A stretch of DNA of 64,000 nt, taken from the NCBI RefSeq assembly GCF_002197665.1, contig NZ_NBBJ01000005.1:62001-126000 (forward strand). The letters are read 5' to 3'. Source of the DNA: Sphingomonas mucosissima (GTDB lineage: Bacteria > Pseudomonadota > Alphaproteobacteria > Sphingomonadales > Sphingomonadaceae). The position numbers and the translations under genes are program-made. The first letter of the stretch is position 1, and the number at the start of each line of letters is the position of its first letter. Shown piece by piece: positions 25,294 to 35,587 of this stretch. The notes under the pieces are model-generated. The model was not told the origin of the DNA. It did no database searches and saw only the letters and a program-made list of their open reading frames with translations.

Positions 25294-27180
25294 ATGCGTC
25301 GTCGGACCTTTGTCGCCACCCTGCCTGCGCTTGCGATGGCGCCCACCTTGGCCCGGGCGCAGCAAGGCACCGGGGGCGGGGCGCAAGGCACCGACGGACC
25401 GGGACAGGGCGGCGCGCCGCAGCCGGCGACGGCCAAGGGGGCTGACCTGCCGGGGCATTGGGCGGCCCGCGAAGACCGGTTCATTCGGCCGGACGTGCAT
25501 GCCGGCGATCGGCCGGTGGGGGCGAGCTTTGCCTCGCGCACGGCGGTGTACGGGATGAACGGCGCCGCGGGCACGGCGCATCCATTCGCGACGCAGGCGG
25601 GCATCGATATCCTGCGGCGCGGCGGATCGGCGGTGGATGCCGCGATCGCGATGAACGCGTGCCTCGGGCTGCTGGAGCCGACCGCCAACGGGATCGGCGG
25701 CGATATTTATGCCATGATCTGGGACCCCAAGCAGAAGAAGGTGGTGGGGCTGGCCGGATCGGGCGCGAGCCCGCGCGGGCTGTCACTGGAAACGGTGCGG
25801 TCGCGGGCGAAGAACGGCGCGCTGCCGCCATTGGGCGCGATCACCGTCTCGGTGCCCGGCACGGTGGACGGCTGGTGGACGATGCACCAGCGCTACGGCA
25901 AGCTGCCCTGGGCGAGCCTGTTCGAGCCGGCGATCGCGATGGCGGAGGCGGGAACGCCGGTGCCCGACATCATCGCTTATTATATCCGCCGCAGCATGGC
26001 GAACTTCGCGAAGCCCGGGAACGGCGTGGAGGAAACGGCCAACGCGCTGAAGACCTGGGGCATCAATGGCGGCAAGGGGCCGCAGGCGGGGCAGGTGTTT
26101 CGCAATCCCGACCTTGCCCGCACCTATCGCGCGATTGCGCAGGGCGGGCGGGACGCTTTCTACGCAGGCGATATCGCGCGCACGATCGACCGCTATTTCA
26201 AGCGGATCGGCGGCTGGCTGCGCTACGAGGATCTGGCGGCGCATCGTTCGGAATGGATCGAGCCGAACCGCACCGATTATCGCGGCACCACGGTGCACGC
26301 GCTTGGCGCCAACACGCAGGGCATCGCCACGTTGCAGATGCTCAACATCCTTGAGCACTTCGACCTGAAGGGCGCGGGGTTCCAATCCGCGCTGTCGATC
26401 CACTTGCAGGCCGAGGCGAAGCGGCTCGCCTATGAAGATCGTGCGCGTTTCTATGGCGATCCGAAGTTTTCCAAGGTGCCGGTGGAGTGGCTGATCTCCA
26501 AGGAATATGCCGCTGAGCGCGCCAAGCTGATCCGGCCCGATCGCATCCTGACGCCGGTGTATCCGGGCCAAGCGCCGAGCAGGGGCGACACGACCTATTT
26601 CTCCTGCGCCGACAAGGACGGGATGATGGTGTCGCTGATCCAGTCCAATTTCCGCGGCATGGGATCGGGGCTGGTGGCGGACGGCCTTGGCTTCATGTTC
26701 CAGGACCGTGGGCAGTTGTTCAGTCTGAAAGACGGGCACCCCAATATCTATGCGCCGGGCAAGCGGCCGTTCCAGACGATCATTCCCGGCTTTGCGACGC
26801 GCGGCAGCGATCCGTGGATGAGCTTTGGCGTGATGGGCGGCGACATGCAGCCGCAGGGGCAGACGCAGATCATCGTCAACCGGGTGGATTACGGGCTGGA
26901 GATCCAGTCCGCCGGGGATGCGCCGCGCTGGCACCATGAAGGATCGTCGCAGTCGATGGGCGAGGACGATCCGGATCTGGGGCCGACCGGCCGGCTGCGG
27001 CTGGAAAGCGGGGTGCCGATCGAGACGCGCAAGCGGCTGGCGGCGATCGGCTGGCAGCTGGGCGATCCCGATGGCGGCTTTGGCCGGTATGAGTGCGTCG
27101 AGCACCGCATGGATGGCGCGACGCGCGTTTATGCAGCGGCGAGCGAGATGCGCGCCGATGGGTGTGCGCTGGCTTATTGA
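25294..27180 (+). CDS. Gamma-glutamyltransferase family protein, exported
   Basis: A 628-residue Ntn-hydrolase from ATG 25294, with AGGAG 8 bases ahead. MRRRTFVATLPALAMAPTLA then RAQ is a Tat-like signal peptide; a Gly/Gln-rich linker follows to about residue 60. GIDILRRGGSAVDAAIAMNA is the N-terminal family signature. RGDTTYFSCADKDG holds the Thr at which the precursor cleaves itself to free the catalytic N-terminus. These periplasmic enzymes cleave or transfer gamma-glutamyl groups from glutathione or related amides. The large size and GDTTYF site place it with the bacterial 'Ggt' paralogues rather than E. coli GGT, so glutathione need not be the substrate. Confidence 0.88.
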   Translation: MRRRTFVATLPALAMAPTLARAQQGTGGGAQGTDGPGQGGAPQPATAKGADLPGHWAAREDRFIRPDVHAGDRPVGASFASRTAVYGMNGAAGTAHPFATQAGIDILRRGGSAVDAAIAMNACLGLLEPTANGIGGDIYAMIWDPKQKKVVGLAGSGASPRGLSLETVRSRAKNGALPPLGAITVSVPGTVDGWWTMHQRYGKLPWASLFEPAIAMAEAGTPVPDIIAYYIRRSMANFAKPGNGVEETANALKTWGINGGKGPQAGQVFRNPDLARTYRAIAQGGRDAFYAGDIARTIDRYFKRIGGWLRYEDLAAHRSEWIEPNRTDYRGTTVHALGANTQGIATLQMLNILEHFDLKGAGFQSALSIHLQAEAKRLAYEDRARFYGDPKFSKVPVEWLISKEYAAERAKLIRPDRILTPVYPGQAPSRGDTTYFSCADKDGMMVSLIQSNFRGMGSGLVADGLGFMFQDRGQLFSLKDGHPNIYAPGKRPFQTIIPGFATRGSDPWMSFGVMGGDMQPQGQTQIIVNRVDYGLEIQSAGDAPRWHHEGSSQSMGEDDPDLGPTGRLRLESGVPIETRKRLAAIGWQLGDPDGGFGRYECVEHRMDGATRVYAAASEMRADGCALAY

Positions 27181-27202
27181 GGGGAGGGGCGCCCGGCTGC
27201 CC

Positions 27203-27946
27203 CTACTCAGGGTAGCGGGCGTGCATGAAAAACAGGCCGTCGGGCGGGGCGTTCAGGCCGAGGCGGGCGCGATCGGCGGCGGCAAGGGCGTCGCCCATGT
27301 CCTCGATCGACCAGCGGCCGAGCCCGACCAGCGCGAGGCAGCCGACCATCGAGCGGACCTGATGGTGGAGGAAGGAGCGTGCCTCGGCGACCACCGCTAT
27401 GCGATGGCCGCTGCGCGTGACGTTCAGCACGTCCAATGACTTCAGCGGGCTGGCCGATTGGCAATGCGCCGAGCGGAAGGTGGTGAAATCGTGGCGGCCG
27501 ATCAGGAGCTGCGCTGCCTGGTGCATCGCGGCGGCGTCCAGCGGCTGGGCGACTTGCCAGGCGAGGCCCTTTTCCCAGGTGAGCGGCGCGCGCCGATTGA
27601 CGATGCGATATTCGTAGGCGCGGCCGATGCAGGAGAAGCGGGCGTGCCAGTCGCCCGGCACTTCCTCGCAGGCGAGGATCGCGACCGGGTTGGGGCGAAG
27701 GCGGGCGTTGAGCGCTTCGCTGAGGCGGAAGGCGGTGATCGGCTTTTCGATGTCGAGGTGCGCGCGCATTGCGGCGCCGTGGACGCCGGCATCGGTGCGG
27801 CCGGCGGCGTGAACGGCGGTGCGCTCGCCGGTGACCGCGAAGGCGGCGTCCTCGATCGCTTGCTGGACGCTGGGGCCGTGATCCTGCCGCTGCCAGCCCA
27901 TGAAGGGGCGGCCGTCGAACTCCACCGTTAGCGCGAAGCGCGTCAC
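27203..27946 (-). CDS. truA: tRNA pseudouridine(38-40) synthase TruA
   Basis: A 247-residue synthase from GTG 27946. [18 protein letters not shown] is the TruA opening, [20 protein letters not shown] holds the catalytic Asp, and [20 protein letters not shown] is the conserved C-terminal block. It converts U38, U39 and U40 of tRNA anticodon arms to pseudouridine. Its GTG overlaps the fmt stop by four bases (GTGA), so fmt and truA are cotranslated. It converges with the gamma-glutamyltransferase gene. Confidence 0.95.
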   Translation of the reverse strand: MTRFALTVEFDGRPFMGWQRQDHGPSVQQAIEDAAFAVTGERTAVHAAGRTDAGVHGAAMRAHLDIEKPITAFRLSEALNARLRPNPVAILACEEVPGDWHARFSCIGRAYEYRIVNRRAPLTWEKGLAWQVAQPLDAAAMHQAAQLLIGRHDFTTFRSAHCQSASPLKSLDVLNVTRSGHRIAVVAEARSFLHHQVRSMVGCLALVGLGRWSIEDMGDALAAADRARLGLNAPPDGLFFMHARYPE

Positions 27947-28848
27947 AGGCGGGTGCCGGGCGGGATGGGGAAGCCGCGGAGCAGCTCGGCGACCGTCATG
28001 ACGCCGCGGCCGGCGCGCTGGACGGAGGTGGGGCGGATCGCTCGGCTCGCGCAGGCGATGGTGAAATGGTCGTCGGTGACGGTGCCCGGGGTGCCGGCGG
28101 GTGCCTCGAGGAGGTCGGCGGCGAGGATGCGGAGGCGCTCGCCGTTGATCTCCAGCCACGCGCCGGGCGGGTTGAAGGCGCGGATCTGGCGCTCGACCGC
28201 GGCGGCGTCCTGCGCGAAGTCGAGGCGCATCTCGTCTTTGGCGATCTTGGCGGCGTAGGTGATGCCGTCTTCGGGCTGGGGCTTGGCGGGGTGCGCGTCG
28301 AGATCGGCGAGCACCTCGACCATCAGGCGCGCGCCGAGGGTAGCGAGCTCGGTGGTCAGCTCGCCGGCGGTCTTGGCCGCGATCGGCGTGCGGCCTTCCA
28401 GGCGGACGGGGCCGGTATCGAGCCCGGCTTCCATTTGCATGATGCCGGCGCCCGTTTCGGCGTCGCCGGCGAGGATTGCGCGCTGGATCGGGGCGGCGCC
28501 GCGCCAGCGCGGGAGGAGCGAGCCGTGGATGTTGAGGCAGCCGTGGCGCGGGGCGTCGAGCACCGCGCGCGGGAGGATGAGGCCGTAGGCGGCGACCACC
28601 GCGACGTCCGCGTCGAGCGCGGCGAAATCGGCCTGCGCCTCGGCGTTCTTGAGCGAGACGGGGGTGCGCACCGGGATGCCGAGCGCCTCGGCGCGCTGGT
28701 GGACGGGCGAGGGCACGAGCGCGCGCCCGCGACGGCCGCCGGGGCGGGGCGGCTGGCTGTAGGCCGCGATGATCTGATGCCCGGCCTCTGCCAGCGCGTC
28801 GAGCGCGGGCACGGCGAAGTCGGGCGTTCCCATGAAGACGATCCGCAT
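27943..28848 (-). CDS. fmt: Methionyl-tRNA formyltransferase
   Basis: A 301-residue enzyme from ATG 28848. [16 protein letters not shown] opens the Rossmann-like catalytic domain; [20 protein letters not shown] contains the SLLP loop and catalytic His/Asn surroundings that bind 10-formyl-tetrahydrofolate. The C-terminal 100 residues are the OB-like tRNA-binding domain. It formylates initiator Met-tRNA. Divergent from recR across 56 bp; the usual partner def lies just beyond recR on the other strand. Confidence 0.96.
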   Translation of the reverse strand: MRIVFMGTPDFAVPALDALAEAGHQIIAAYSQPPRPGGRRGRALVPSPVHQRAEALGIPVRTPVSLKNAEAQADFAALDADVAVVAAYGLILPRAVLDAPRHGCLNIHGSLLPRWRGAAPIQRAILAGDAETGAGIMQMEAGLDTGPVRLEGRTPIAAKTAGELTTELATLGARLMVEVLADLDAHPAKPQPEDGITYAAKIAKDEMRLDFAQDAAAVERQIRAFNPPGAWLEINGERLRILAADLLEAPAGTPGTVTDDHFTIACASRAIRPTSVQRAGRGVMTVAELLRGFPIPPGTRL

Positions 28849-28904
28849 GGGGCGCGCTTCAACGCGCTGGCGCAGCCACGCGCAACCCCCTATCTGTTCC
28901 CGCG

Positions 28905-29501
28905 ATGGCATCGCGGGAGATCGAGGCGCTGACGGGCGCGCTGGCGCGGCTGCCCGGCCTGGGCCCACGATCGGCGCGGCGTGCGGTGCTGCACCTCATG
29001 AAGAAGCGCGAGGGTGCGCTGGTGCCGCTGCTCGCCGCGTTGCAGGCGGTGGAGGAGCGGCTGGCGACCTGCTCGACCTGCGGCAATGTGGATACGCATG
29101 ATCCGTGCGCGATCTGCGCCGATCCGCGGCGTGACGCGCGGGCGCTGTGCGTGGTGGAGGAAGTGGCGGATTTGTGGGCGCTCGACCGTTCGCGGCTGTT
29201 TCCGGGGCGCTTCCATGTGCTGGGCGGGCGGCTTTCCGCGCTGGAGGGCGTGCGGCCGGAAGACCTGGCGATCGACGGGCTGGTGACGCGGATCGAGGCG
29301 GGCGGCGTCGATGAAGTGGTGCTCGCCATGAACGCGACGCTGGAGGGGCAGACGACGGCGCATTATATCGCGGAGCGGCTGGAGCGCTTCCCGGTGCGCC
29401 TCACGCAGCTGGCACATGGCCTGCCGGTGGGGGGCGAGCTGGATTATCTCGATGAAGGCACGCTGGCGCAGGCGCTGCGCGCGCGGCGCCCGGTGGCCTG
29501 A
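28905..29501 (+). CDS. recR: Recombination mediator RecR
   Basis: A 198-residue protein. An N-terminal helix-hairpin-helix ([19 protein letters not shown]) is followed by a four-Cys zinc site ([16 protein letters not shown]) and a Toprim domain ([15 protein letters not shown] onwards, with [17 protein letters not shown]). RecR works with RecF/RecO to load RecA on gapped DNA. The length is normal. The gene starts 56 bases from fmt and is followed 44 bases later by def, so the pair is probably one unit. Confidence 0.96.
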   Translation: MASREIEALTGALARLPGLGPRSARRAVLHLMKKREGALVPLLAALQAVEERLATCSTCGNVDTHDPCAICADPRRDARALCVVEEVADLWALDRSRLFPGRFHVLGGRLSALEGVRPEDLAIDGLVTRIEAGGVDEVVLAMNATLEGQTTAHYIAERLERFPVRLTQLAHGLPVGGELDYLDEGTLAQALRARRPVA

Positions 29502-29545
29502 CCGCCACGCTTGATTCGCAAGGGACGCGCCAATATCTGCCCCCA

Positions 29546-30082
29546 ATGGCCGTTCTTCCTATCGTCGAGATTCCCGATCCCCGCCTTCGCCTGATGTGCG
29601 AACCCGTTGCCGACATCGATGCCGAGGTGCGTCAGCTTTCCGCCGACATGACCGAGACGATGTATGCCGCGCATGGCATCGGCCTCGCTGCGATCCAGGT
29701 GGGCGTGGCGCGGCGCGTGGTGGTGATCGACCTGCAGGAGCGCGAAAGCGAGGACGAGGAAAAGCCCGAGGCCGTCCGCAACCCGGTGACGTATATCAAT
29801 CCGGAGATCCTGTCGGTGTCGGACGAGGTGTCGCGCTATCAGGAAGGCTGCCTGTCGATCCCGGAGCAATATGCCGAGGTGGAGCGCCCGGCGCGCTGCC
29901 GTGTAGCGTGGCTCGATCTGGATGGCGCGCGGCATGAGGAGGAGATGAGCGGCCTGCTCGCCACCTGCATGCAGCACGAGATCGATCACCTGAACGGCGT
30001 GCTCTTCATCGATCACATCACCAAGCTGAAGCGCGACATGCTGCTGAAGAAGCTGGCCAAGGCGCGCAAGAACGCCGCCTGA
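29546..30082 (+). CDS. def: Peptide deformylase
   Basis: A 178-residue metalloenzyme with all three deformylase motifs: GIGLAAIQVG (motif 1), EGCLSIP (motif 2, metal-binding Cys) and QHEIDHLNG (motif 3, two metal-binding His and the catalytic Glu). It removes the formyl group from nascent proteins, the step that follows fmt action. A short acidic insertion (ERESEDEEKPEAV) between motifs 1 and 2 is common in alphaproteobacteria. The next gene, rmuC, starts 62 bases later. Confidence 0.96.
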   Translation: MAVLPIVEIPDPRLRLMCEPVADIDAEVRQLSADMTETMYAAHGIGLAAIQVGVARRVVVIDLQERESEDEEKPEAVRNPVTYINPEILSVSDEVSRYQEGCLSIPEQYAEVERPARCRVAWLDLDGARHEEEMSGLLATCMQHEIDHLNGVLFIDHITKLKRDMLLKKLAKARKNAA

Positions 30083-30144
30083 CGGCGCTTGCCGCGCGTG
30101 ATCGCGGCGTCTAGGTTCGCGCTTCGTTCTCTTGAGGAGGAAGC

Positions 30145-31524
30145 GTGGAGCCGATCGCTGCCGTGTTTGTCATTGTCGCCTTGCTGCTGGGGCTGGCCGT
30201 CGGCTGGTGGCTGGCGCAGCGCAGCGTTGCGGCGATCCGCGCCGAGCGCGATGCGCGGGCCGAGGAGTTCAAGCGCGCGATCGTTGACCTCGCGGGCGCC
30301 GAGGAGCGGGCCAAGGCGGCGGATGGCTTGCGGCGGGAGCTTGGCGAGCTTCGTGCCGACCGCGATGCCGCGCGTGGCGATGTGGCGCGGCTGGAAGCGG
30401 AGGCACGCGGCTTCGATGCGCGGCTGACCGAGCTGCGCGAGGCGAAGGACGCGCTTTCGGCGCAGTTCAGCCAGGTGGGGCAGAAGCTGCTCACCGAGGC
30501 GCAGGACCGCTTTCTGCAGCGCGCGAACGAACGCTTTCGCGAATCGGAGGAAGTGGCGGGTGCGAATTTGCGCGCCATGCTCCAGCCAGTGAGCGAGCGG
30601 TTGCAGCGCTACGAAGAGGGTGTGCACAAGGTGGAGGCCGAGCGGCGCGATGCCTTTGGCGAGCTGCGCGGGCAGATCGAGCAGATGCGCCTCGGCCAGG
30701 AAAGCGTGCGCAGCGAGGCGGCCAAGCTCGTCAATGCGCTGCGCAATGCGCCGAAAGCGCGGGGACGCTGGGGCGAGCAGCAGCTGCGCAACGTGCTGGA
30801 AAGCTGCGGGCTGTCCGAACATGCCGACTTCGCGACCGAAGTGTCGGTGACCGATGCCGAGGGCGCGCGTTTCCGCCCCGACGTGATCGTGCGCATTCCC
30901 GGCGGCAAGTCGCTGGTGATCGACGCCAAGGTTTCCTTGAATGCCTATCAGGATGCGTTCGGCGCGGTGGACGAGGTGGAGCGCGCGGCGGGGCTGACGG
31001 CGCATGCCGCGGCGATGCGCGCGCACGTCAATGGGCTCGGCGCCAAGGCCTATTGGAACCAGTTCGACGATGCGCCCGATTATGTGATCATGTTCGTGCC
31101 CGGCGAGCATTTCCTGTCAGCGGCCCTGGAGCATGATTCAGGGCTGTGGGACTATGCCTTTGAGCGGCGGGTGCTGCTGGCGACGCCGACCAACCTCATC
31201 GCGATTGCGCGGACCGTGGCGGCGGTGTGGCGGCAGGAATTGCTGGCCGAACAGGCGCGCGAGATCGCGCAGCTGGGCAAGGACCTGTACGCGCGACTTT
31301 CGGTGATGGGCGGGCATGTCGCCAAGCTCGGCAAGAACCTGGACACCGCGATGTCGGCGTACAACCAGTTCGTCGGCAGCCTGGAATCGCAGGTGCTGAC
31401 GCAGGCGCGCCGCTTCGAGGCGCTGAAGATCGACACGGCGGGCAAGAGCATCGAGGCGCCGCCGGTAAGCGAGCAGAGTGCGCGTCCGGTGACGAAGCTG
31501 ATTACGAGTGAGGCCGCAGAGTAG
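30145..31524 (+). CDS. rmuC: DNA recombination protein RmuC
   Basis: A 459-residue protein from GTG 30145, which has GAGGAGGAAGC directly upstream. A membrane anchor (AAVFVIVALLLGLAVGWWLA) is followed by a coiled coil (about residues 30-190, rich in Ala, Arg and Glu) and the RmuC nuclease-like domain with RGRWGEQQLRNVLE, LVIDAKVSLNAYQDAF and VIMFVPGEHFLSAALE. RmuC limits inversions at short inverted repeats. It is convergent with eda across a 540-bp repeat-rich spacer. Confidence 0.92.
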   Translation: MEPIAAVFVIVALLLGLAVGWWLAQRSVAAIRAERDARAEEFKRAIVDLAGAEERAKAADGLRRELGELRADRDAARGDVARLEAEARGFDARLTELREAKDALSAQFSQVGQKLLTEAQDRFLQRANERFRESEEVAGANLRAMLQPVSERLQRYEEGVHKVEAERRDAFGELRGQIEQMRLGQESVRSEAAKLVNALRNAPKARGRWGEQQLRNVLESCGLSEHADFATEVSVTDAEGARFRPDVIVRIPGGKSLVIDAKVSLNAYQDAFGAVDEVERAAGLTAHAAAMRAHVNGLGAKAYWNQFDDAPDYVIMFVPGEHFLSAALEHDSGLWDYAFERRVLLATPTNLIAIARTVAAVWRQELLAEQAREIAQLGKDLYARLSVMGGHVAKLGKNLDTAMSAYNQFVGSLESQVLTQARRFEALKIDTAGKSIEAPPVSEQSARPVTKLITSEAAE

Positions 31525-32062
31525 CGGCTCGCGGCGCGGTCGTCGCGGCTGCTGCGCGATGCTGGCTGCTTTGGGTGGTGCGGCCTTATTTTTGCGTTCG
31601 GCGTGGGTTGGCCGGGGTTGGGGCTGGTGATACGCGCGATTGAGCGGTCGGCCTGCGGCGCGATGGATGTCGGGACAGGCTCGGCGTGACGAATGGGGCA
31701 GCGAGTGCGATCTCGTTGCGAGGTCTCGTGACCTTCGCGTTGCGGCAGTGCGTTTCTGCGAGAGAGCATGGGCCTAGCGCGGATTCTCACTAGATTGCCC
31801 CATTGTCGTTTCTGCGTCCTCGCGCGCTGCTGCGCCGTGCTTGCGTTCACCGCTGCGTTGTTGGTCAGGGGCGTTTTCTAGCGCTTGGTGTAGGACCGGT
31901 GTTGTTGCCGTTGCCTTGATGGGACGCCGCTCTAATCATTGAGCGGTGGCGCCTGCGGAGCCATGGATCCCGGCACAAGGCCGGGTTGACGGGCTGGGTG
32001 GGGGTTGCGCGCCCTGATGTGCGGAGTGTTGCGCGGCCGAGGTCGGGGCCCGGACGCGTGTG
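31525..32062. repeat. Intergenic region with two copies of a degenerate repeat
   Basis: The spacer between convergent rmuC and eda has no credible gene. Two related stretches occur in the same orientation: about 31641-31698 and 31939-32000. Both follow the order TGAGCGGT, GCCTGCGG, ATGGAT, CGG-ACA(A)GG-C(C)GG, TGACG/TGACGG. The second contains the near-palindrome CCCGGCACAAGGCCGGG. This resembles a short motif scattered in sphingomonad intergenic regions, from memory rather than from a search. Confidence 0.55.
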
Positions 32063-32668
32063 TTAGCCGCGCAGCGCCGACGCGGCGCGGGCTTTGGCTT
32101 CGATTTCGGCGGGGGTGCCGGTGGTGATCCAGCTGCCGCCGACGCACAGGACGGGATCGAAGGCGAGCCAGTCGGGGGCGGTCGCTTCGGTGATGCCGCC
32201 GGTGGGGCAGAAGCGGCATTGATTGAAGGGGGCGGCGAGCGCCTTCAGGGCCTTGAGGCCGCCGGAGGTTTCGGCGGGGAAGAACTTGAAATGGGTGAGG
32301 CCGAGATCGAGGCCGCGCATGATGTCGCCGGCGGTGGCGGTGCCGGGGAGATAGGGGATGCCGCTGGCGATGATCGGGACGGCGAGCCGCTCGGTGAGGC
32401 CGGGGGAGACGATGAATTCGGCGCCGGCCTTTGCCACCTGGTCGAACTGATCGGTGGAGACCACCGTGCCCGCGCCGACGATCGCGCCGGGCACTTGCTT
32501 CATCTCCCGGATCGCGTCGAGCGCGGCTGGGGTGCGCAGGGTGACTTCGAGGACGCGCAGGCCGCCTGCGACGAGCGCCTCCGCCAGGGGGCGGGCGGTG
32601 GCGGCATCGTCGATCACCAGCACGGGGATGACGGCGCTGGTGCGCATGATGTCGGCGATGGTCGTCAT
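32063..32668 (-). CDS. eda: 2-dehydro-3-deoxy-6-phosphogluconate aldolase
   Basis: A 201-residue class I aldolase. VIPVLVIDDAATARPLAEAL and RVLEVTLRTPAAL (catalytic Glu) open the barrel; VGAGTVVS and FIVSPGLTE follow; HFKFFPAE contains the Schiff-base Lys; CPTGGITEATAP closes the phosphate site. It cleaves KDPG to pyruvate and glyceraldehyde-3-phosphate, the last step of the Entner-Doudoroff route. Its ATG overlaps the glk stop by four bases. It is the last gene of the zwf-pgl-edd-glk-eda unit. Confidence 0.96.
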   Translation of the reverse strand: MTTIADIMRTSAVIPVLVIDDAATARPLAEALVAGGLRVLEVTLRTPAALDAIREMKQVPGAIVGAGTVVSTDQFDQVAKAGAEFIVSPGLTERLAVPIIASGIPYLPGTATAGDIMRGLDLGLTHFKFFPAETSGGLKALKALAAPFNQCRFCPTGGITEATAPDWLAFDPVLCVGGSWITTGTPAEIEAKARAASALRG

Positions 32669-33633
32669 GCGGTGTGCTCCTGTGCGAAGGCAGCCGCGGC
32701 GCCGAAAAGGCCGGGCTGGGGATGGGTGATGAGCTTGACCGGGATGCCGGCCATCATCGACTGGAACCGGCCCTTGGCAACGAAGCGCTGGTCAAAGCCC
32801 GAACGGATCAGCTTGTCCTTAATGCGCAGGCCGAGGCCACCGGCGATGACGACGCCGTTCGCGCCATGCGCGAGCGCGAGGTCACCGGCCGCGGCACCAA
32901 GCGCGAGGCAGAAGCGATCAAGCGCGGCGAGCGCGATTGAGTCGGTGCCCTCGAGCGCCTCGGTCCAGATCGTCTTGTCGTCGTGCGAGGGGACGGAGCG
33001 GCCCTCCATTTCAGCGAGCGTTTCGTAGATCGCGACGATGCCGGGGCCGGCGCAGATCCGCTCGGTCGAGACGCGCGTGAAGGTGCGGCGTAGGCGCTTC
33101 AGGATCGCGTCCTCAATCGGATCGAGCGGGGCGTAATCCATGTGGCCGCCTTCGGTGGCAAGGACATGGTAGCGGCCGTCGGTCTTGAAAACCTGCGCGA
33201 CGCCGAGGCCAGTGCCGGGGCCGCAAACGGTGGTCACGCCCTTGGCCGGGATCGGCACATCGGGGCCGCAGAGGTGATCGAAGTCTTCGTCGGGGAGCTG
33301 GGCCACGGCATGGCCGATCGCGCCGAAATCGTTGATGATCGTGTAGGTATCCGCGCCCAGCCGCTCCGGGATCAAGGACGGGCGGATCACCCAGGGATTG
33401 TTGGTGAGGCGGATCACGTCACCGGTGATCGGCGAGGCGACCGCAATGGCGGCGGCCTTTGGCACCGGGCGATCGAGCTTCTTCTCGAACGCCTGCCAGG
33501 CGGTCTGCAGGCTGGCATGCTCGGCGGTCTTGAGCGTCACTGGCTCACCGAGCGAGCGAACGCGGCCGTTCTCGACCTCGGCAATGGCAAAGCGGGCGTG
33601 GGTGCCGCCGATGTCGACTGAAACGATGTCCAC
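32665..33633 (-). CDS. glk: Glucokinase
   Basis: A 322-residue Glk (group A hexokinase fold). SVDIGGTHARFAIAEV is the phosphate-1 loop, TIINDFGAIGHAVAQL carries the catalytic Asp, TTVCGPGTGLGVAQV and VLATEGGHMDYAPLDP line the sugar site, and NGVVIAGGLGLRIKDKL is the adenosine region. It phosphorylates glucose to glucose-6-phosphate with ATP, feeding zwf of the same operon. It overlaps eda by four bases and is separated from edd by 107 bp containing a hairpin. Confidence 0.95.
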   Translation of the reverse strand: MDIVSVDIGGTHARFAIAEVENGRVRSLGEPVTLKTAEHASLQTAWQAFEKKLDRPVPKAAAIAVASPITGDVIRLTNNPWVIRPSLIPERLGADTYTIINDFGAIGHAVAQLPDEDFDHLCGPDVPIPAKGVTTVCGPGTGLGVAQVFKTDGRYHVLATEGGHMDYAPLDPIEDAILKRLRRTFTRVSTERICAGPGIVAIYETLAEMEGRSVPSHDDKTIWTEALEGTDSIALAALDRFCLALGAAAGDLALAHGANGVVIAGGLGLRIKDKLIRSGFDQRFVAKGRFQSMMAGIPVKLITHPQPGLFGAAAAFAQEHTA

Positions 33634-33713
33634 GAAACTCTTGCTCCTCGACTGTGCGGAGGGGGCGTGAAGCCGGCTGCCGTGCGCCGCGCTTCACTAC
33701 CCGCTCTCCTCAA

Positions 33714-33740
33714 CCCTCCCCGGTATGCGGGAGAGGGAGA
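33714..33740. repeat. Hairpin / half-copy of a palindromic repeat between edd and glk
   Basis: Immediately after the edd stop, CCCTCCCC and GCGGGAGAGGG form an imperfect hairpin within 33714-33737. Its sequence is close to one half of the longer C/G-rich repeat found between pgl and edd at 35588-35687, so it is probably the same family. Confidence 0.5.
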
Positions 33741-35573
33741 CTAAAGACCGGCCCCCGCGAGCACGGCGCTGGCGCCCTTTTCGGCCTCATCCGACAGGCC
33801 GCGGAACATACCGAACAGCTCGCGGCCGAAGCCGCTGGCGGCGGGCGGCACGGCGGCGGGGGTGCGGGCTGACCATTCCGCCGGGTCGACCAGCGCATCG
33901 AGCGTGCCGTTCACCGCATCGACGCGGATTAGATCACCGTCGCGGATGAGCGCGATCGCGCCGCCGGCACCGTCGAGGCCGGGCAGCGCCTCCGGCGAGA
34001 CGTGGATGGCGGCCGGCACCTTCCCCGACGCGCCCGACATGCGCCCGTCGGTAACGAGGGCAACGCGGTAACCCTTGTTCTGAAGCACGCCGAGCGGAGG
34101 CGTGAGCTTGTGCAATTCAGGCATGCCGTTGGCGCGCGGGCCCTGGAAGCGGACCACCACGACGACGTCGCGGTCGAGCGCGCCAGCCTGGAAGGCGGCG
34201 AGCACTTCCGCCTGATCGGAGAAGACGGCGGCGGGCGCTTCCACGATCCAGCGGTCGGGCTCCACCGCGGAGACCTTGATGCAGGCGCGGCCGATATTGC
34301 CGGCGAGGATGCGCATGCCGCCATCGGGAGAGAAGGGATCGGCGGGGGTGCGCAGGATGGTGTCGTCGCCGCTCGGGCCGGGATCGCGCCAGACGAGCGC
34401 GTCACCGTCGAGCGTCGGCTTGGCGGCGGCGTCGGCGAGCGCGTCGCTGCCGGCGGTGAGGATGTCGCCGTGGAGGTGGCCGCTGCCGAGCAGTTCGCGG
34501 ATGACGAACGCCATGCCGCCGGCTGCCTCGAAGCCGTTCACGTCGGCCGCGCCGTTGGGATAGACGCGGGCGATCAAGGGCACGGCGCGGGAGAGGCGAT
34601 CGAGGTCCTCCCAGTCGATCACGATCCCCGCCGCGCGGGCGATGGCGGGGAGGTGCAGCAGGTGGTTGGTCGAGCCGCCGGTGGCGAGCAGGCCGACCGC
34701 GGCGTTCACGATCGCGCGCTCATCGACGCAATGGCCGATCGGGCGATAATCCTCGCCGCGCCAGCCGAGACCGGCGACGCGGTGCACCGCGGCGCGGGTG
34801 AGCTGCTGGCGCAGCTTGGTGCCCGGATTGACGAAGGCGGCGTTGGGGATGTGGAGGCCCATCACCTCCATCATCATCTGATTGGTGTTGGCGGTGCCGA
34901 AGAACGTGCAGGTGCCCTGCGTGTGATACGCGGCGATCTCGCTTTCGAGCAGCTCCTCGCGGCCTGCTTCGCCGCTGGCGTAGCGTTCGCGCACCGTTGC
35001 TTTGGCCTTGTTCGACAGACCCGAGGGCATCGGGCCGCCGGGCACCATCAGCATCGGGAGGTGGCCGAAGCGGAGCGCGCCCATGAGGAGGCCGGGCACG
35101 ATCTTGTCGCAGATGCCGAGCAGCAGCGCGCCTTCAAACGTACCGTGGCTGAGCGCGATGGCGGTGGAGAGCGCAATCGTGTCGCGGCTGAAGAGCGAAA
35201 GCTCCATGCCGGCATAGCCCTGGGTCACGCCGTCGCACATTGCGGGCACGCCGCCGGCGACCTGCGCGGTGGCGCCGACCTCACGCGCCCAGACCTTCAT
35301 CTGTTCGGGATAGCGATAATAGACGGCGTGCGCCGAGAGCATGTCATTGTAGGCGGTGACGATGCCGATGTTCATACCGTCGCCCGCCTTCATCGCCGGG
35401 CGGTCTTCCTCCGTGCCGGCATAAGCGTGCGCCAGGTTGGCGCAGCCGAGCATCGGGCGGCCGATCCATTGGTCCCGCTCGCGGGTGAGCAGGTCGAGAT
35501 AGCGCCCGCGGCTTTCGCGGGAGCGTTCGATCACGCGATCGGTGACGGCGGAGACGGTGGCGTTCAGGGGCAT
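33741..35573 (-). CDS. edd: 6-phosphogluconate dehydratase
   Basis: A 610-residue IlvD/Edd-family dehydratase. [40 protein letters not shown] and [15 protein letters not shown] carry the Cys residues expected to hold the [4Fe-4S] cluster. [20 protein letters not shown] is the C-terminal catalytic block. It converts 6-phosphogluconate to KDPG. The length is normal for Edd. Central gene of the Entner-Doudoroff operon, flanked on both sides by repeat hairpins. Confidence 0.96.
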   Translation of the reverse strand: MPLNATVSAVTDRVIERSRESRGRYLDLLTRERDQWIGRPMLGCANLAHAYAGTEEDRPAMKAGDGMNIGIVTAYNDMLSAHAVYYRYPEQMKVWAREVGATAQVAGGVPAMCDGVTQGYAGMELSLFSRDTIALSTAIALSHGTFEGALLLGICDKIVPGLLMGALRFGHLPMLMVPGGPMPSGLSNKAKATVRERYASGEAGREELLESEIAAYHTQGTCTFFGTANTNQMMMEVMGLHIPNAAFVNPGTKLRQQLTRAAVHRVAGLGWRGEDYRPIGHCVDERAIVNAAVGLLATGGSTNHLLHLPAIARAAGIVIDWEDLDRLSRAVPLIARVYPNGAADVNGFEAAGGMAFVIRELLGSGHLHGDILTAGSDALADAAAKPTLDGDALVWRDPGPSGDDTILRTPADPFSPDGGMRILAGNIGRACIKVSAVEPDRWIVEAPAAVFSDQAEVLAAFQAGALDRDVVVVVRFQGPRANGMPELHKLTPPLGVLQNKGYRVALVTDGRMSGASGKVPAAIHVSPEALPGLDGAGGAIALIRDGDLIRVDAVNGTLDALVDPAEWSARTPAAVPPAASGFGRELFGMFRGLSDEAEKGASAVLAGAGL

Positions 35574-35587
35574 TTGCTTCTCTTCTT

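Noticed and set aside
33654..33900. Short plus-strand frames around the glk-edd junction
   Set aside because: They are antisense to edd or run through the repeat hairpin and have no start signals.
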